From Mycolicibacter heraklionensis (GTDB lineage: Bacteria > Actinomycetota > Actinomycetes > Mycobacteriales > Mycobacteriaceae), in the NCBI GenBank assembly GCA_001673575.1, contig LZME01000116.1:1-64000 (forward strand): a stretch of DNA of 64,000 nucleotides, in the 5' to 3' direction. Under the pieces are notes generated by a model. That model searched no databases. It saw only the letters and a list, made by a program, of their open reading frames with translations, and was not told where the DNA came from. Shown here in pieces: positions 16,367 to 34,040 of the stretch (its first letter is position 1; each line of letters begins with the position of its first letter). The translations under genes and the position numbers were made by a program.

Positions 16367-17815
16367 ATGATGTCTGCCGCGCACGATGATGACTTGGCCT
16401 TCGCCGGCGTCGCGCGCTTGGCGCAGTTGGTGCGTGCGCGTGAGGTGTCGCCGCGCGAGCTGGTGACCATGTACCTGGATCGAATCGCCCGCCTTGACCC
16501 GGTTTTGAACGTCTTTCGCACTGTGATGGGTGATCAGGCGATGGCCGAAGCGGCGCATGTCGAGCAGCGACTGGCGGCCGGCGAAGCACTGCCGTTGGCC
16601 GGTGTGCCGATCGCGGTCAAGGACGACACCGACGTGGCGGGTGTTTCCTCGATGTGTGGCACCGGAATTGACGTCGGCCCGGCGAGCGCCGACAGCGCAG
16701 CCGTGCGACGGCTCCGGGCTGCCGGCGCGGTGATCATCGGCAAGACCCATCTCTCGGAATTCGGTGCCTACCCGGTGAGCGAATCGGCGACCTGGGGCGT
16801 GACCCGCAACCCCTGGGATCTCTACCGGACCCCGGGCGGCTCCAGTGGCGGCTCGGCGGCAGCAGTCGCCTCCGGGATGGTGCCCGGTGCTACCGGCAGC
16901 GACAGTGGCGGCTCGGTCCGCATTCCGGCCGCCTGCTGCGGCCTGGTCGGGCTGAAGGGCCAACGCGGTCGGGTCAGCACCAAGGAGTCGCCGGAGCGGG
17001 CATATCGGTTCCACGGGCTCAACCACATTGGGCCGTTGGCCCGCAGCGTGATGGATGCGGCGCTGCTGCACGACGCGATGACCGGTCCCGAACCCGACGA
17101 CGAGATTCCGTCGCCGCCGCCGGCGCCACCACTGATGGAGGCGCTACTGGCGCATCCGCGACGGCTGCGGATCGCGATGTCCTTCAAACCCGTTGTGCCG
17201 GTGCCCGTCAGCGAGGAAGTGCGTCGCCCCGTGCTGGAAACCGCAGAGCTGTTGCGCTCGATGGGCCACGAGGTGGTCGCACGCGACCCGGTCTATCCGG
17301 TCATGGGGATCGCCTCAGTGCTCGCACTGTTCATGAACGGGTTCGCCCACGAGATCGAGCGGCTCCCCAAAACCGAACTGCTGGAACGGCGTATGCAGGC
17401 CGAGGCTCGCACCAGTCGGCTGGTGCCGGATTGGCTGGCTCGCCGGGCAGTCGCCGCGGAGCCGCGGATCACCGCCCGCTCGCAGCGCAGGATCGCCGAC
17501 TTCGACATCCTGATGACTCCGGTGCTGGCGATCCCGCCGGTGCGGGTGGGCTATTTCGAGGGCCTCGGGCCGACCCGGGCGATGCTGAAGATGCTCAAGT
17601 TCATCCCGTTCACCTTCCCCCAGTGCTACAGCGGTCAGCCGGCCATCTCAGTCCCGACCGGGATCGCCGCCGACGGCGTACCCGAGGCGGTGCACCTGGT
17701 GGCGCGGGCCAACGACGAGGCCACCCTGATCTCACTGGCGGCGCAGATCGAGTCGGTGCAGCCCTGGACGCAGCGCCGTCCGCCGACCGAAGCGTTGCTT
17801 TCCCAGGTGGGCTAG
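16367..17815 (+). CDS. Amidase-signature family amidohydrolase
   Basis: A 482-residue amidase-signature enzyme. The Ser-cisSer-Lys triad is visible: Lys85 in AVKDDTDVAG, cis-Ser in PGGSSGGS near 159-160, nucleophile Ser183 in GSDSGGSVRIPA. It hydrolyses a C-N amide bond; the family covers glutaminyl-tRNA amidotransferase subunits, fatty-acid amide hydrolases and peptide amidases, so the substrate is open. It does not look like GatA, which would sit with gatB/C. GAAAGGA ends about 5 bases before the tandem ATGs at 16367/16370. It is convergent with the PGRS gene, sharing a hairpin at 17839-17861. In this island it could trim a lipopeptide amide. Confidence 0.88.
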   Translation: MMSAAHDDDLAFAGVARLAQLVRAREVSPRELVTMYLDRIARLDPVLNVFRTVMGDQAMAEAAHVEQRLAAGEALPLAGVPIAVKDDTDVAGVSSMCGTGIDVGPASADSAAVRRLRAAGAVIIGKTHLSEFGAYPVSESATWGVTRNPWDLYRTPGGSSGGSAAAVASGMVPGATGSDSGGSVRIPAACCGLVGLKGQRGRVSTKESPERAYRFHGLNHIGPLARSVMDAALLHDAMTGPEPDDEIPSPPPAPPLMEALLAHPRRLRIAMSFKPVVPVPVSEEVRRPVLETAELLRSMGHEVVARDPVYPVMGIASVLALFMNGFAHEIERLPKTELLERRMQAEARTSRLVPDWLARRAVAAEPRITARSQRRIADFDILMTPVLAIPPVRVGYFEGLGPTRAMLKMLKFIPFTFPQCYSGQPAISVPTGIAADGVPEAVHLVARANDEATLISLAAQIESVQPWTQRRPPTEALLSQVG

Positions 17816-17838
17816 ACCGTCTGAAAGGCTTTGGCGCG

Positions 17839-17861
17839 TAGCCGGTTCCGGAGGCCGGCTA
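17839..17861. terminator. Hairpin between convergent amidase and PGRS genes
   Basis: TAGCCGG (17839-17845) pairs with CCGGCTA (17855-17861) around a 9-nt loop, in the 57-bp gap between the two convergent stops. Probably a bidirectional terminator. Confidence 0.5.
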
Positions 17862-17872
17862 GTGCAACCCCG

Positions 17873-20092
17873 CTACCCGGGCTTGCCCGCCGTTCCATGA
17901 GCGCCATCCGCACCGCCGGGGCCGCCGTTGCCGCCGCGCGTGCCATCGCTGCCGCCGGCGCCGCCGTTGCCGCCCTCGCCATAACCATCCGGCCCTTGGT
18001 TACCGCCGGTGCCACCGTCGCCGCCCCGGCCGTCGCCGTTGGGCCCAACGATGCCACCGTTGCCGCCTCGGCCACCGATGCCACCCGACGTGGTCGTGCC
18101 CGCACCACCGTCGCCGCCGTCACCGCCAGCACCACCGGTACCGCTGGACGAACCGACATGACCGGTGCCCCCAATCCCGCCGGGAGCACCCCCGGCCTCG
18201 TTGGAATAGGCGCCGCCATCACCGCCGTTACCGCCCGCGCCGCCGTCGTTGCCGCTGGAACCGGTACCGCCGGTGCCGCCGGTACCGCCGGTGCCGCCAT
18301 TGCCATTGGCGCCGTTGCCGGGCCCGCCGCCGCCACCGTACAAGCCGTCGCCACCGTTGCCACCGTTGCCGCCGTTGCCGCCGGGTACACCCCAGGCCGA
18401 CGGCCCGCCACCGCCACCGGCACCGCCGGTGCCGCCGGTCCCGTTCACGGCGTCACCGCCGTCGCCGGCATTACCACCGACGCCACCGATTCCCTCGTAG
18501 CCGGAGCCACCGCCGCCGCCGTGGCCGCCGTCGCCGGCGTACAACCCGGAAGTCCCCGCGTCGCCACCCCGGCCGCCGTTGCCGCCGGCATACCCGTCGG
18601 CCGTCCCGGCCGCGCCGTAGCCGCCGTTGCCGCCGCGGCCTCCGTTTCCGGCCGGGCCGGCAGATTGCCCGGCGTCGCCGCTGGCCGCATTGGTGCCGTC
18701 GCCGTTGCTGCCGCCGAGACCGCCGGCGCCCGCTGTGCCGTTCTCGCCGCCGTTGCCACCGTTACCGCCGTCGCCGCCGGCGCGGTCGCCAAGGTCTGCG
18801 GGCCCATCGCTGCCCCACGCGCCATCGCCGCCGAGGCCTCCGTCGGCGGCCCATCCGGCGGCACCACCGGCTCCGCCAATACCGCCAACTCCGTTGACAC
18901 CGCTCCAAGAATGCTGTGTCATACCGGCCGCGCCGCCTCGGCCGCCGGCACCGCCGTTCCCGCCGGAACCGCCATTACCGCCGGCGCCACCGTTGCCGTT
19001 GCCCTCATCGGCAAAGGTGCCTGCCACGCCCTTGGCGCCGGTCCCGCCGGACCCACCGTTACCGCCGAGACCACCGGCTCCGCCGCTGCCGCCGTTGCCG
19101 ATCAGGAATGCTCCACGGCCACCGCTACCGCCGTTGCCGCCTTGGGCACCGGCGGAGCCATTTTCACCGGAGCCCTCGGATCCGGTCAGGCCGGCGCCAC
19201 CGTTACCCGCTGTCCCACCGTTGCCGCCGTTGCCGGTGTGAACGCCGGCATTGCCGCCGTTGCCGCCGTTACCGCCGATGGTTGCCGCGTGGTCGGTGGA
19301 GGCGTCGAGTCCCTGACCACCCGCACCACCGTTGCCGCCATTACCGATACCGAACCAGGTCCGCCCGTCGCCGCCGTTGCCACCGTTGCCGGCGGCGACC
19401 ACATTGCCTTGCGTGTCGATTCGCGCGGCGGCACCGGCACCGCCAGCTCCACCGTGACCCATCAGCAGACCACCCACGCCGCCGTCGCCACCGTTGCCGG
19501 TCACGACCAGACCGTCGATAGTCGCCGTGGCACCCGCGCCGCCGTCGCCGCCATCGCCGAAGATCCCGGCCGAACCACCGTCGGAGCCGTCGATGCCGTC
19601 ACCGCCGTTGCCGAACAGCCAGCCGCCGTCCTGCGCCTCAACCAGCTGGCCGGTGTCGGTGTCGACGTAGGCGTCGGCACCATTGCAGACGATGCCGCAC
19701 GAAGCGGCGGTGGCGAACAGGCTGTTCAACGGGTCCAGCCACCAGGCCCTGGCCGGGTTGTCGATGATCGCCTGGACCGGGTCGTAGATGGCGCTGTAGA
19801 GCTGCTCATCGAACGTCGTCCAGGCGGCAGTCAACCAGTTTCCCGCCTCGGCGCTGCCGGCCCCCAACACGTCGGCCAGGCCGTCGACCTCATAGCCGAG
19901 CGACACTCCCGCGTCACCGGTGTCCGCACCCAACCAGGACAGCGGGTCCCACAGGTCGAAGTCCGCTTGCGCGGGAGTCACCACCAGTGGCGTCATTCCG
20001 AACGCGAGAAACGCCCCCACCGATGTCGCGGCGCCGAGCGCCCGACGGCTACGACCCGAACGCACTGCCCCATTGCGGTGACGCTCCGACAC
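17873..20092 (-). CDS. Secreted PGRS-repeat protein lacking a PE domain
   Basis: A 739-residue protein. Residues 1-44 form an export signal: basic start [16 protein letters not shown], hydrophobic core [20 protein letters not shown], and a cleavage-like TPAQADFD. Residues 45 to about 150 form a folded-looking region ([32 protein letters not shown]) with a Cys pair in [10 protein letters not shown]. The rest is a Gly-Gly-X PGRS region with hundreds of GGxGG steps and occasional VVxGNGGDG turns. No PE or PPE domain is present, so export is by Sec (or Tat) rather than ESX-5. The GTG start at 20092 was chosen because AAGGAGG lies just before it, inside the longer ORF. PGRS regions with N-terminal DPLNSLF-type domains are known in other mycobacteria. 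Function unknown; surface exposure is likely. Confidence 0.85.
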   Translation of the reverse strand: MSERHRNGAVRSGRSRRALGAATSVGAFLAFGMTPLVVTPAQADFDLWDPLSWLGADTGDAGVSLGYEVDGLADVLGAGSAEAGNWLTAAWTTFDEQLYSAIYDPVQAIIDNPARAWWLDPLNSLFATAASCGIVCNGADAYVDTDTGQLVEAQDGGWLFGNGGDGIDGSDGGSAGIFGDGGDGGAGATATIDGLVVTGNGGDGGVGGLLMGHGGAGGAGAAARIDTQGNVVAAGNGGNGGDGRTWFGIGNGGNGGAGGQGLDASTDHAATIGGNGGNGGNAGVHTGNGGNGGTAGNGGAGLTGSEGSGENGSAGAQGGNGGSGGRGAFLIGNGGSGGAGGLGGNGGSGGTGAKGVAGTFADEGNGNGGAGGNGGSGGNGGAGGRGGAAGMTQHSWSGVNGVGGIGGAGGAAGWAADGGLGGDGAWGSDGPADLGDRAGGDGGNGGNGGENGTAGAGGLGGSNGDGTNAASGDAGQSAGPAGNGGRGGNGGYGAAGTADGYAGGNGGRGGDAGTSGLYAGDGGHGGGGGSGYEGIGGVGGNAGDGGDAVNGTGGTGGAGGGGGPSAWGVPGGNGGNGGNGGDGLYGGGGGPGNGANGNGGTGGTGGTGGTGSSGNDGGAGGNGGDGGAYSNEAGGAPGGIGGTGHVGSSSGTGGAGGDGGDGGAGTTTSGGIGGRGGNGGIVGPNGDGRGGDGGTGGNQGPDGYGEGGNGGAGGSDGTRGGNGGPGGADGAHGTAGKPG

Positions 20093-20115
20093 ACGGCCTC
20101 CTTGGTTGAGATTCT

Positions 20116-20148
20116 GCACAGGCGAACACCCCACGCGTTCGCCTGTGC
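20116..20148 (-). promoter_or_regulatory. 12-bp perfect inverted repeat upstream of the PGRS gene
   Basis: GCACAGGCGAAC (20116-20127) and its exact complement (20137-20148) flank a 9-nt loop. On the minus strand this lies 24 bases before the GTG start and just before the AAGGAGG ribosome site. It may be a 5'-UTR stem-loop protecting or gating translation, or an operator. The rest of 20149-20315 holds no gene I can support; an AT-richer patch at 20200-20225 may belong to the promoter. Confidence 0.6.
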
Positions 20149-20315
20149 CACAACTTAGAATTGGGCAAGACGGAGGTTAGCAGCGTCGCCCATCCCGATA
20201 TTCGCATTCGTCAATTTTTTGCCGGATTACATCCAGGCCGAGTTACCTACGGGCCCACCCGAATTGACGCAACTAAGTGAACGACGGTTCAGCAAACCCG
20301 CCGCGGGCTGGTCGG

Positions 20316-21305
20316 CTAGTCCAGATAGCCGTTGTCGCGGTACCAGTCGTGGGCAGCCCGCAGCGCGGTCGCGAAAGGCGTGAACGGTACGCCGAGCTCC
20401 TGCCGGGACTTACTGGCATCGGCGAAGATCTCGGCCGTCGACAGCCGCATCTGACGGGCATCGATCGGCAGCCGCGGCCCCACCACGGCTCGGGCAACGC
20501 TGACACCGGCCGCGGCCACCGGAATAAACCAGCGCGGCAACATCACCGACGGCCCGCGCCGCCCGAAGAGCTCGCAGGCGCCGGTGAATGCCGCACGGAA
20601 CGACAGGTTCTCACCGCCGAGGATGTAGCGCTCCCCGATCCGGCCGCGTTCGGCGGCCGCGATATGTCCCGCCACCACGTCGTCGACCGAGACGAAGTTG
20701 GTGCCACCGGGAGCGGCGAACCACAGCCGGCCCTGCTTGGCTTCGACAAGCATCGCGGAGGCAATCCGGTTGACGTCGCGAGGGCCGATGACCACCGACG
20801 GATTGACGATCACGACCGGCAGACCGGCCGCGGCGGCGTTGCGCAGCTCAGCCTCCGCGAGGTACTTGCTGTGCCCGTACGGGAACTGCCGCGGGCGGAT
20901 GTTGAACTCGTCGGTCTCGACCAGCTCATGACCCCGTTCCGGGACGCCCAGTGCGGCAAGCGAACTGGTGTAGACGAACCGCTTGACTCCGGCGCGCGCA
21001 GCGGCGGTGGCCATGTCGCGGGTGCCGTCGACGTTGGTGCGGTAGAGCCGGGTCTGCGTCCGGTAGCGCCAGTAGTCCGAGATCGCCGCGGTGTGAAACA
21101 CCCAGTCACAGTCGGCCATTGCCTCGGTGAGTGCGTCGACGCCGTCATTGACGTCGCCGATACGGGTCTCGCAGTCCAAACCCTCCAGCGCGGCCATCGG
21201 CGAGGTCGAGCGGCGCAACACCCGCACCTGGATTCCTCGCTCAAGCAGCGCGGCAACCAGGTTCGAGCCAACGAATCCGGTTCCCCCGGTGACGAATGCG
21301 CGCAT
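20316..21305 (-). CDS. NAD(P)-dependent reductase/epimerase (extended SDR, DFR/3-beta-HSD-like)
   Basis: A 329-residue extended SDR. The N-terminus is MRAFVTGGTGFVGSNL (nucleotide motif), DWVFHTAA is near residue 75, the active Ser in YTSSLAALG near 112, and YGHSKYLAE near 142 supplies the YxxxK pair. WYRDNGYLD closes it. Relatives include dihydroflavonol reductases, 3-beta-hydroxysteroid dehydrogenases and ketone reductases. ATG at 21305 begins exactly at the Rossmann fold, 5 bases after the NRPS stop; a TTG at 21332 overlapping the NRPS is possible. As third gene of the PKS-NRPS operon it probably reduces a keto group on the product. Confidence 0.88.
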   Translation of the reverse strand: MRAFVTGGTGFVGSNLVAALLERGIQVRVLRRSTSPMAALEGLDCETRIGDVNDGVDALTEAMADCDWVFHTAAISDYWRYRTQTRLYRTNVDGTRDMATAAARAGVKRFVYTSSLAALGVPERGHELVETDEFNIRPRQFPYGHSKYLAEAELRNAAAAGLPVVIVNPSVVIGPRDVNRIASAMLVEAKQGRLWFAAPGGTNFVSVDDVVAGHIAAAERGRIGERYILGGENLSFRAAFTGACELFGRRGPSVMLPRWFIPVAAAGVSVARAVVGPRLPIDARQMRLSTAEIFADASKSRQELGVPFTPFATALRAAHDWYRDNGYLD

Positions 21306-21310
21306 GCCGA

Positions 21311-24300
21311 TCAGAACCGGTAGGTCGTGCAACCGACCTCGACGCCCGAGCCGACCGCCATGATCAGCGCGACGTCACCGGGCTTCACCAGGCCGCGCCG
21401 GCGGGCGTCGGCGATCTGGTAGGGCAGCGTCGAGGTGAACGGGTCGCTGGTCTGGCCCTGCGCCTCGAGGTCGACGAACCGCGAGCGGTCCACGCCGATG
21501 TGCGCGGCCAGCTCGTCGAGCGCGGCGCCAGGCAGGTACGGCGGGAACACCACCGCGATGTCCTCGGGCGCCAACCCCTCCAGCGTCAGCAGCTCCTTGA
21601 CCGACGACGGCAGGCAGCTCACATAGATCGCGGCCAGGTTCGGATCGCGGTCGATCCGCAGCCACATCCGGCCGTCACGCTCCTGAGTGTAGGTGGCCAG
21701 CGCGCCCCGATACTCCGGATGGTGGCCGAAGACGAACCGGCCGAAGCCTTCTGGCCCGGAACTCGGGCTCAGCATGATTGCCGACCCGGTCTCGGAGATG
21801 CCGTTGCGCGGGTAGCCACTCTCCGGAGTGTTGTTCTCCACTTCGGAGGCCAGCACCATGGCATGCCCGGTCCGCCCGGCGCCGATCATGCCGGCCGCGA
21901 CATGGCAGCCGTTGAGGAAACCGACCGCCCCGTTGAGGACGTCGAACGCGAAGGTCTTGGGGGCGTCCGCGGACTCCGGCTCGGCGTTGATCCCGACCTC
22001 ACCAGCGACCAGGGTGGCCACCGCCGGCTCGGACAGGAAGTCGTCGCGGTAGATGCCGGCGTGAATCACCAGCCCGACGTCGGTGCGCTCGACACCGCTG
22101 TCGGCCAGACAGGCGGTGGCGGCGTCGACCGCGAACTGGATCGAGCTGGGCTCGGTCTGTCCATCGGTGGCGAACCCGATCCCGTCGATGCGCACCCGCG
22201 GTGTCGCGGGGAGTTCCCGACGGACCCCGCCGGAGCGGCCTGCGCGAGTGCCGGGGCCGCCTTGGCCATGGCCGTTGCCGGCACGTCGCATCCGGTCGGG
22301 CAGGTCGTCGAACGTGTAGAGACCAGTTCCGATGGTCTGCCCCGAGCCGGTGATGGACAGCACGACGTTGTCGCCGGAATTGATCCGGCCCGCGTTGATG
22401 TAGTCATACAGCGCGACGAAATGCGTTGTGGTAGCCGTGTTCCCGCGCTCGGCGAGGTTGCAGATGGTGTTGTCCCGGCTTGCGGCACCGGCACCGAACA
22501 CCCGATTGATGGTCAAGATGGCGTCGTTGATCGACGCCTCGGAGGTCTGGTGCATCAGCAGCTGATCGGCCGTCTCGGGCCGCCAGCCGTGCCGCTGCAT
22601 AACCGCCGCGACATAGGGAACCGAGTGCTTCACCGCGATCGCGGTCTGGGTGACCGAGTCGGTGACCATGATGGCGCCGCCGTGCGGACCGTCGGTGGCC
22701 TTGGCGATGCACAGCTTGGCGAACTCACTGAAGGTGGCCAGGTCCAGGTCGTGGAATCCGACCCGGTCGTTGGGCCCGAGTTCGAGTACTGCGGCCGCGC
22801 CGGCGTCGCCGACGGTCAGGCAGGCCAGCCGCGGGTCCATCGCACTTTCGATCTCCTGCTGTGCGGTTTCGGTGATGTGGCTGATGTATTCGCCACTGAC
22901 CACCAGCGCGTTGCGCACCAGTCCGGTCTTCAGGAAGTCTTGGGCAACACTGACTCCGGTGAACATGCCCGCGCAGGCGTTGTTGATGTCGAAGCAGACG
23001 GCGCCCGTGAGCCCCAGCTGGTCACGGAACTGCGAGGCCGTGCTCGGCTCGAAGGTGAACATGTGCTCCGGACCGTCGCAGCGCGAGATGTTGCAGGCGA
23101 TGACCAGATCGATCTCTTCGGGGGCGTAGCTCGACCGCGACAAACAGTCGGCAATCGCCTTGCGACCCAAGTCGATCGAGAACTCGTCTTGGCCGGCCAT
23201 CCGTCGGTTCTTGATACCGGTGAGTCGCTCCAGCGGGATCTTCACCTCGTTGACGCAGTCGGCCAGCACCTGCTCGGTGGAGACCGCCCGCGGCGGCAGG
23301 TATACGCCGAGGCTCTCGATCACGATGTTGCGCGCCGGACCGTTCTGCACGGGTTTGATCACCGGTGCCGGTGCGGGTCTGGGTGCGGCAGCCGGCTGGG
23401 GCGCGACCGCCACGGGCTCGGGCTGCTCGGTCTTGGCGGCCCCGCCGATCGGGCCGAACTCGGCGGCCAGTTCGGCGATGGTGCCGTAGACGAACAACGA
23501 CTCCGGCCGCAGTTCCAGGCCGAGCTCGCCCACTCGCACTGCAACTTCCAACGCTTGAGTGGAGGCGCCACCGAGGGCGAAGAAGTCGTCGGTGACGCCG
23601 ACCCGGTCCACATCGAGGACCTCGCGCCAGATCTCGGCGAGCGCCTGTTCGGTCTCGTCGCGGGGCGCCACGAACTCCACCGGTGCGGCGTCAAGGTCCT
23701 TGTCGAGGGCGAGCAGCGCCCGGCGATCCACCTTGCCGCTGGCCGACAACGGCAGCAGATCGCTTGCGCGGAACACCGCGGGAACCATTGCCGCCGGAAC
23801 CAGGTCCAGCAGGAAGCGACGCAGCTCGGCGGTGCCCGGAGCTGCTGCCACCGGCACGATATGTGCGATCAGCTGGGTGTTGCCGGAGGCGTCTTTACGT
23901 GCCACCACCGCGCTCTCGGCGATACCGGGATGCTGGGCCAGCGCGGCCTCCACCTCACCGAGCTCGATCCGGAAGCCGTTGATCTTCACCTGGTCGTCGC
24001 GGCGGCCCAGGTACTCGATATTGCCGTCGGACCGGTAGCGGGCCAGGTCGCCGGTTCGGTACAGCAAGGCACCCGGAACGGAACTGAACGGGTCGTCGAG
24101 GAACGCCGCCGCGGTGGCCTCGGGCCGGTTCAGGTAGCCGCGGCCCACGCCCACGCCGCCGATGTGCAGTTCGCCGGGGACTCCGACCGGAACCGGGTTG
24201 CCCGCCGCGTCCAGCAAGTGGATCGCGATGTTGGCGATCGGCCGTCCGATCGGGATGATCGGATCGGTTTCCCCACGCACACAATGGAAATGGGTGACGT

Positions 24301-26694
24301 CGATGGCCGCTTCGGTCGGGCCGTAGAGGTTGTACAGCTCGGCGGGCAGCGCGGCGAAGAAGCTGTCGCGCAGGTCTGCGGTGAGCGCTTCGCCGCTACA
24401 GAACACCTTGCGCAGGCCGGTACAGGCCGCCGCCTCGGGCTCCGCGAGAAAGCGGCGCAGCATCGACGGAACGAAATGCATTGTGGTGACGCGTTGTTCG
24501 ACAATGGTGCGCGCCAAGTAGGCGGCGTCTTTGTGACCCTCAGGTTTGGCGATCACCACCCGGGCGCCGACCGTCAACGGCCAGAAGATCTCCCAGATGA
24601 ACGGATCGAAGTTGATCGGGGTCTTGTGCAGCACCCGGTCTTCGGCGGTCAGCTGGTAGGCGTCCTGCATCCACAGCAGCCGGTTGCGAATGCCGGCGTG
24701 GCTGTTCAGCGCGCCCTTCGGAGTCCCGGTGGACCCCGAGGTGTACATCAGGTAGGCCAGATCGCCTGAGGTGGTGCCCACCTCGGGCGCCGCGGCTTCC
24801 TCGGCCAGCACCGTGGACGGCTGGTCCAGGCACAGTCGCGCTCCGGTGAAACCCGTTGGCACGTGCGGCAAATGTTCACGGTGCGTGACACAGACCGGTG
24901 CCTCGGGGATGTCGGCGAGCATCGCCTCCATCCGGCCGGTGGGCTGCGCGGGGTCCAGCGGCAGAAATACGCCGCCGGCCTTGAGCACGCCGAGCAGCGC
25001 GACCACCAAGTCCTCGGAGCGCTCGAGCAGCACCGGAACCACGGCGGGTTCCGGGCTGGCGCCAACACCGAACTGGCGCAACCGGTGTGCCAGGCCGTTG
25101 GCCCGTCGGTCCAGTTCGCCGTAGCTGATGTCGCGGCCGTCGTAACTGACCGCGACGGCGTCCGGTGTGCGCGCGGCGCTGGCGGCGACCATCTCGTGCA
25201 AGGTCCCAGGGGCCGCCGAAGAAACCGCGTAGTCGACCGCGGTGTCGTTCCAGGCCGCCAGCGCGGCGCGCTCGGCGTCGGTGAGCAGTGACAGCTGCGA
25301 AACCGGGGCTTGTGCCGCCCCGGGCTGGGCCAACCCGGTCAGCAGCAACGTGAAGTGCTGCGCAAGCGCCTCGATGGTCGCGGCGTCGAACAGGTCGGTG
25401 TTGTACTGCAGCGCAAGCTGCAATTCGCCGCCCTGCTCGCCGACCTGCATGGTGATGTCGAACGGTGAGCCGCCCTGGCCGATGTAGAGGGTCTCCAGGT
25501 GCAGGACGCTGGGGTCACCGGAGCCGGCACCGTCTTCGAACAGCCGGACCTGCTGCCAGGCGAACGACACCTGGAACAGCGGGGTGCGCCCGGCGTCGCG
25601 CACCGGCCGCAACCGCTCGACGAGCAGGGGCAGCGGGTACTCCTGGTGGCCGATCGCGCCCAGCACGGTGTCTTTGACCTGACCCAGCAGCGCAACAAAG
25701 CTCGGGTCACCACTCACGTCGACGCGCAGCGGCAGCGGGTTGGTGACATAGCCGACCATGCCCATCAGCCCGGCCCGGTCGCGGCAGGCGAACGGCGAAC
25801 CGATGACCAGGTCGTCCTGCCCGCTGTAGCGGTGCAAAAGCACCGCATAGGCCGCCAGCAGGGTCATGTAGGGCGTCGCTCCGACGGTCCGCGCCACCTG
25901 CTTGATCCCGGCGGTGACCTGGGCGTCGACGCCGAACCGGTGCAGCGCACCGTCATAGGTCTGGATCGCGGGCCGCGGCCGATCGGTGGGCAACGCCAGG
26001 GTCGGCAGTTCGCCGCTCAACGTCTCGTGCCAGTAGTCCCAAAGCCGCTCGCCCTCGGGCCCGGCCAGCATCCGGGACTGCTGCGCGGCGTAGTCGACGT
26101 AGCGGTCCGCGGTCTCTTCCAGTGGATCAGCGCCGTGTTCGGCGGCGTAGAGCGCACGCAGTTCGTCGAGGATGATGTCGATGGACCAGAAGTCGACGGC
26201 GATGTGGTGCACCGTCAGCAGCAGCACGTGGTCGTCTGGGCGCGCCAGCAGAGTCAGCCGCAGCACCGGGCCGGTGCGCAGGTCGAAGGGCCGGTCGATC
26301 TCGGCCTGGACCCATTGGTCGAGTTCAGACTCGTCCGCACCGATGCTGTGCGTGGCGATCCGCAGCGGCCAATGCGCGTGTACCAGGGCGACCGGCTGGC
26401 CGTCCCGTTCGGTGTAGGTGGTCCGCAGCATTGGGTGCCGGTCCACCAACGCCTGCGCGGCCCGCTCCAGGGCCGGCACATTCAGGTTGCCGTCGATGCG
26501 TCCGGCGTAGGCGACGGTGTAGGCCGCGCTGTCGGGCGCGAGCCGGTGCATGAACCACATCGAGCGCTGCCCATAGGACAGCTCGTGCTCGGATGCCGCG
26601 TCCTGCGCCTTGGCCCTGAGCAACTGGGCAAGCAGCTCACGCTTTTTCTCCGGCGACAGGCTGGAGAGGTCGGTGGGCACGTCCGGACGATCCG

Positions 26695-26698
<4 letters not shown>
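21311..26698 (-). CDS. NRPS module (C-A-PCP) fused to two KASIII-type ketosynthase domains
   Basis: A 1795-residue protein. Order: short N-terminal docking-like helix; condensation domain (about 35-450, HHIAVDFWS near 164); adenylation domain (about 490-1000, TSGSTGTPKG near 656, NLYGPTEAAID near 790); peptidyl carrier protein (FFALGGAS, phosphopantetheine Ser near 1044); a Pro/Ala linker; a KASIII/FabH-like domain (about 1130-1470) with the full Cys-His-Asn set (NACAG near 1241, HQTSEASINDA near 1382, RGNTAT near 1419); and a second KASIII-like fold (about 1500-1795) where NACAG is replaced by NGAVG and the His and Asn are also lost. By eye the A-domain pocket is D-P-W-H-F-S-L-I, close to serine codes except for Pro at the second position. 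No TE or reductase domain is present, so the KASIII pair probably does chain release or a final C-C condensation. GTG start overlaps the PKS stop by 4 bases. Confidence 0.93.
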
Positions 26699-33858
<7,160 letters not shown>

Positions 33859-33926
33859 CGATCGCGTCTCCCGTTTAACTGACGAAGAAGGGTTCTGGAT
33901 GGGGCCCAAGGATTCCGTAGGCAACC

Positions 33927-33945
33927 TTGATTAAGGCTACCTTAA
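33927..33945 (-). promoter_or_regulatory. Candidate IdeR/DtxR iron box upstream of the PKS-NRPS operon
   Basis: The 19-mer TTGATTAAGGCTACCTTAA matches the IdeR consensus TTAGGTTAGSCTAACCTAA at 13 of 19 positions, including the central GGCTA. It contains a perfect inverted repeat TTAAGG-CTA-CCTTAA (33931-33945). It lies 69-87 bases upstream of the FAAL-PKS ATG, where an IdeR site could block RNA polymerase. The surrounding 33859-34040 holds no other gene. Confidence 0.45.
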
Positions 33946-34040
33946 GAAGTCGGACGTCCAGTCCGTGATTTTCGGCGACGAAGACCCCGCCGAGCAAGTT
34001 AGGAGACCCCACCAAGGGGCTACCGGGGAGCGCCGCCGGG

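Noticed and set aside
17831..20158. A 775-residue plus-strand ORF antisense to the PGRS gene
   Set aside because: GC-rich PGRS repeats keep all frames open; the translation is a Thr/Ala/Val low-complexity string with no start signal, and the minus frame has a signal peptide and ribosome site.
21296..24769. A 1157-residue plus-strand ORF opposite the NRPS
   Set aside because: No domain is recognisable, and it mirrors the NRPS codons; the minus-strand frame has continuous C, A, PCP and KASIII motifs.
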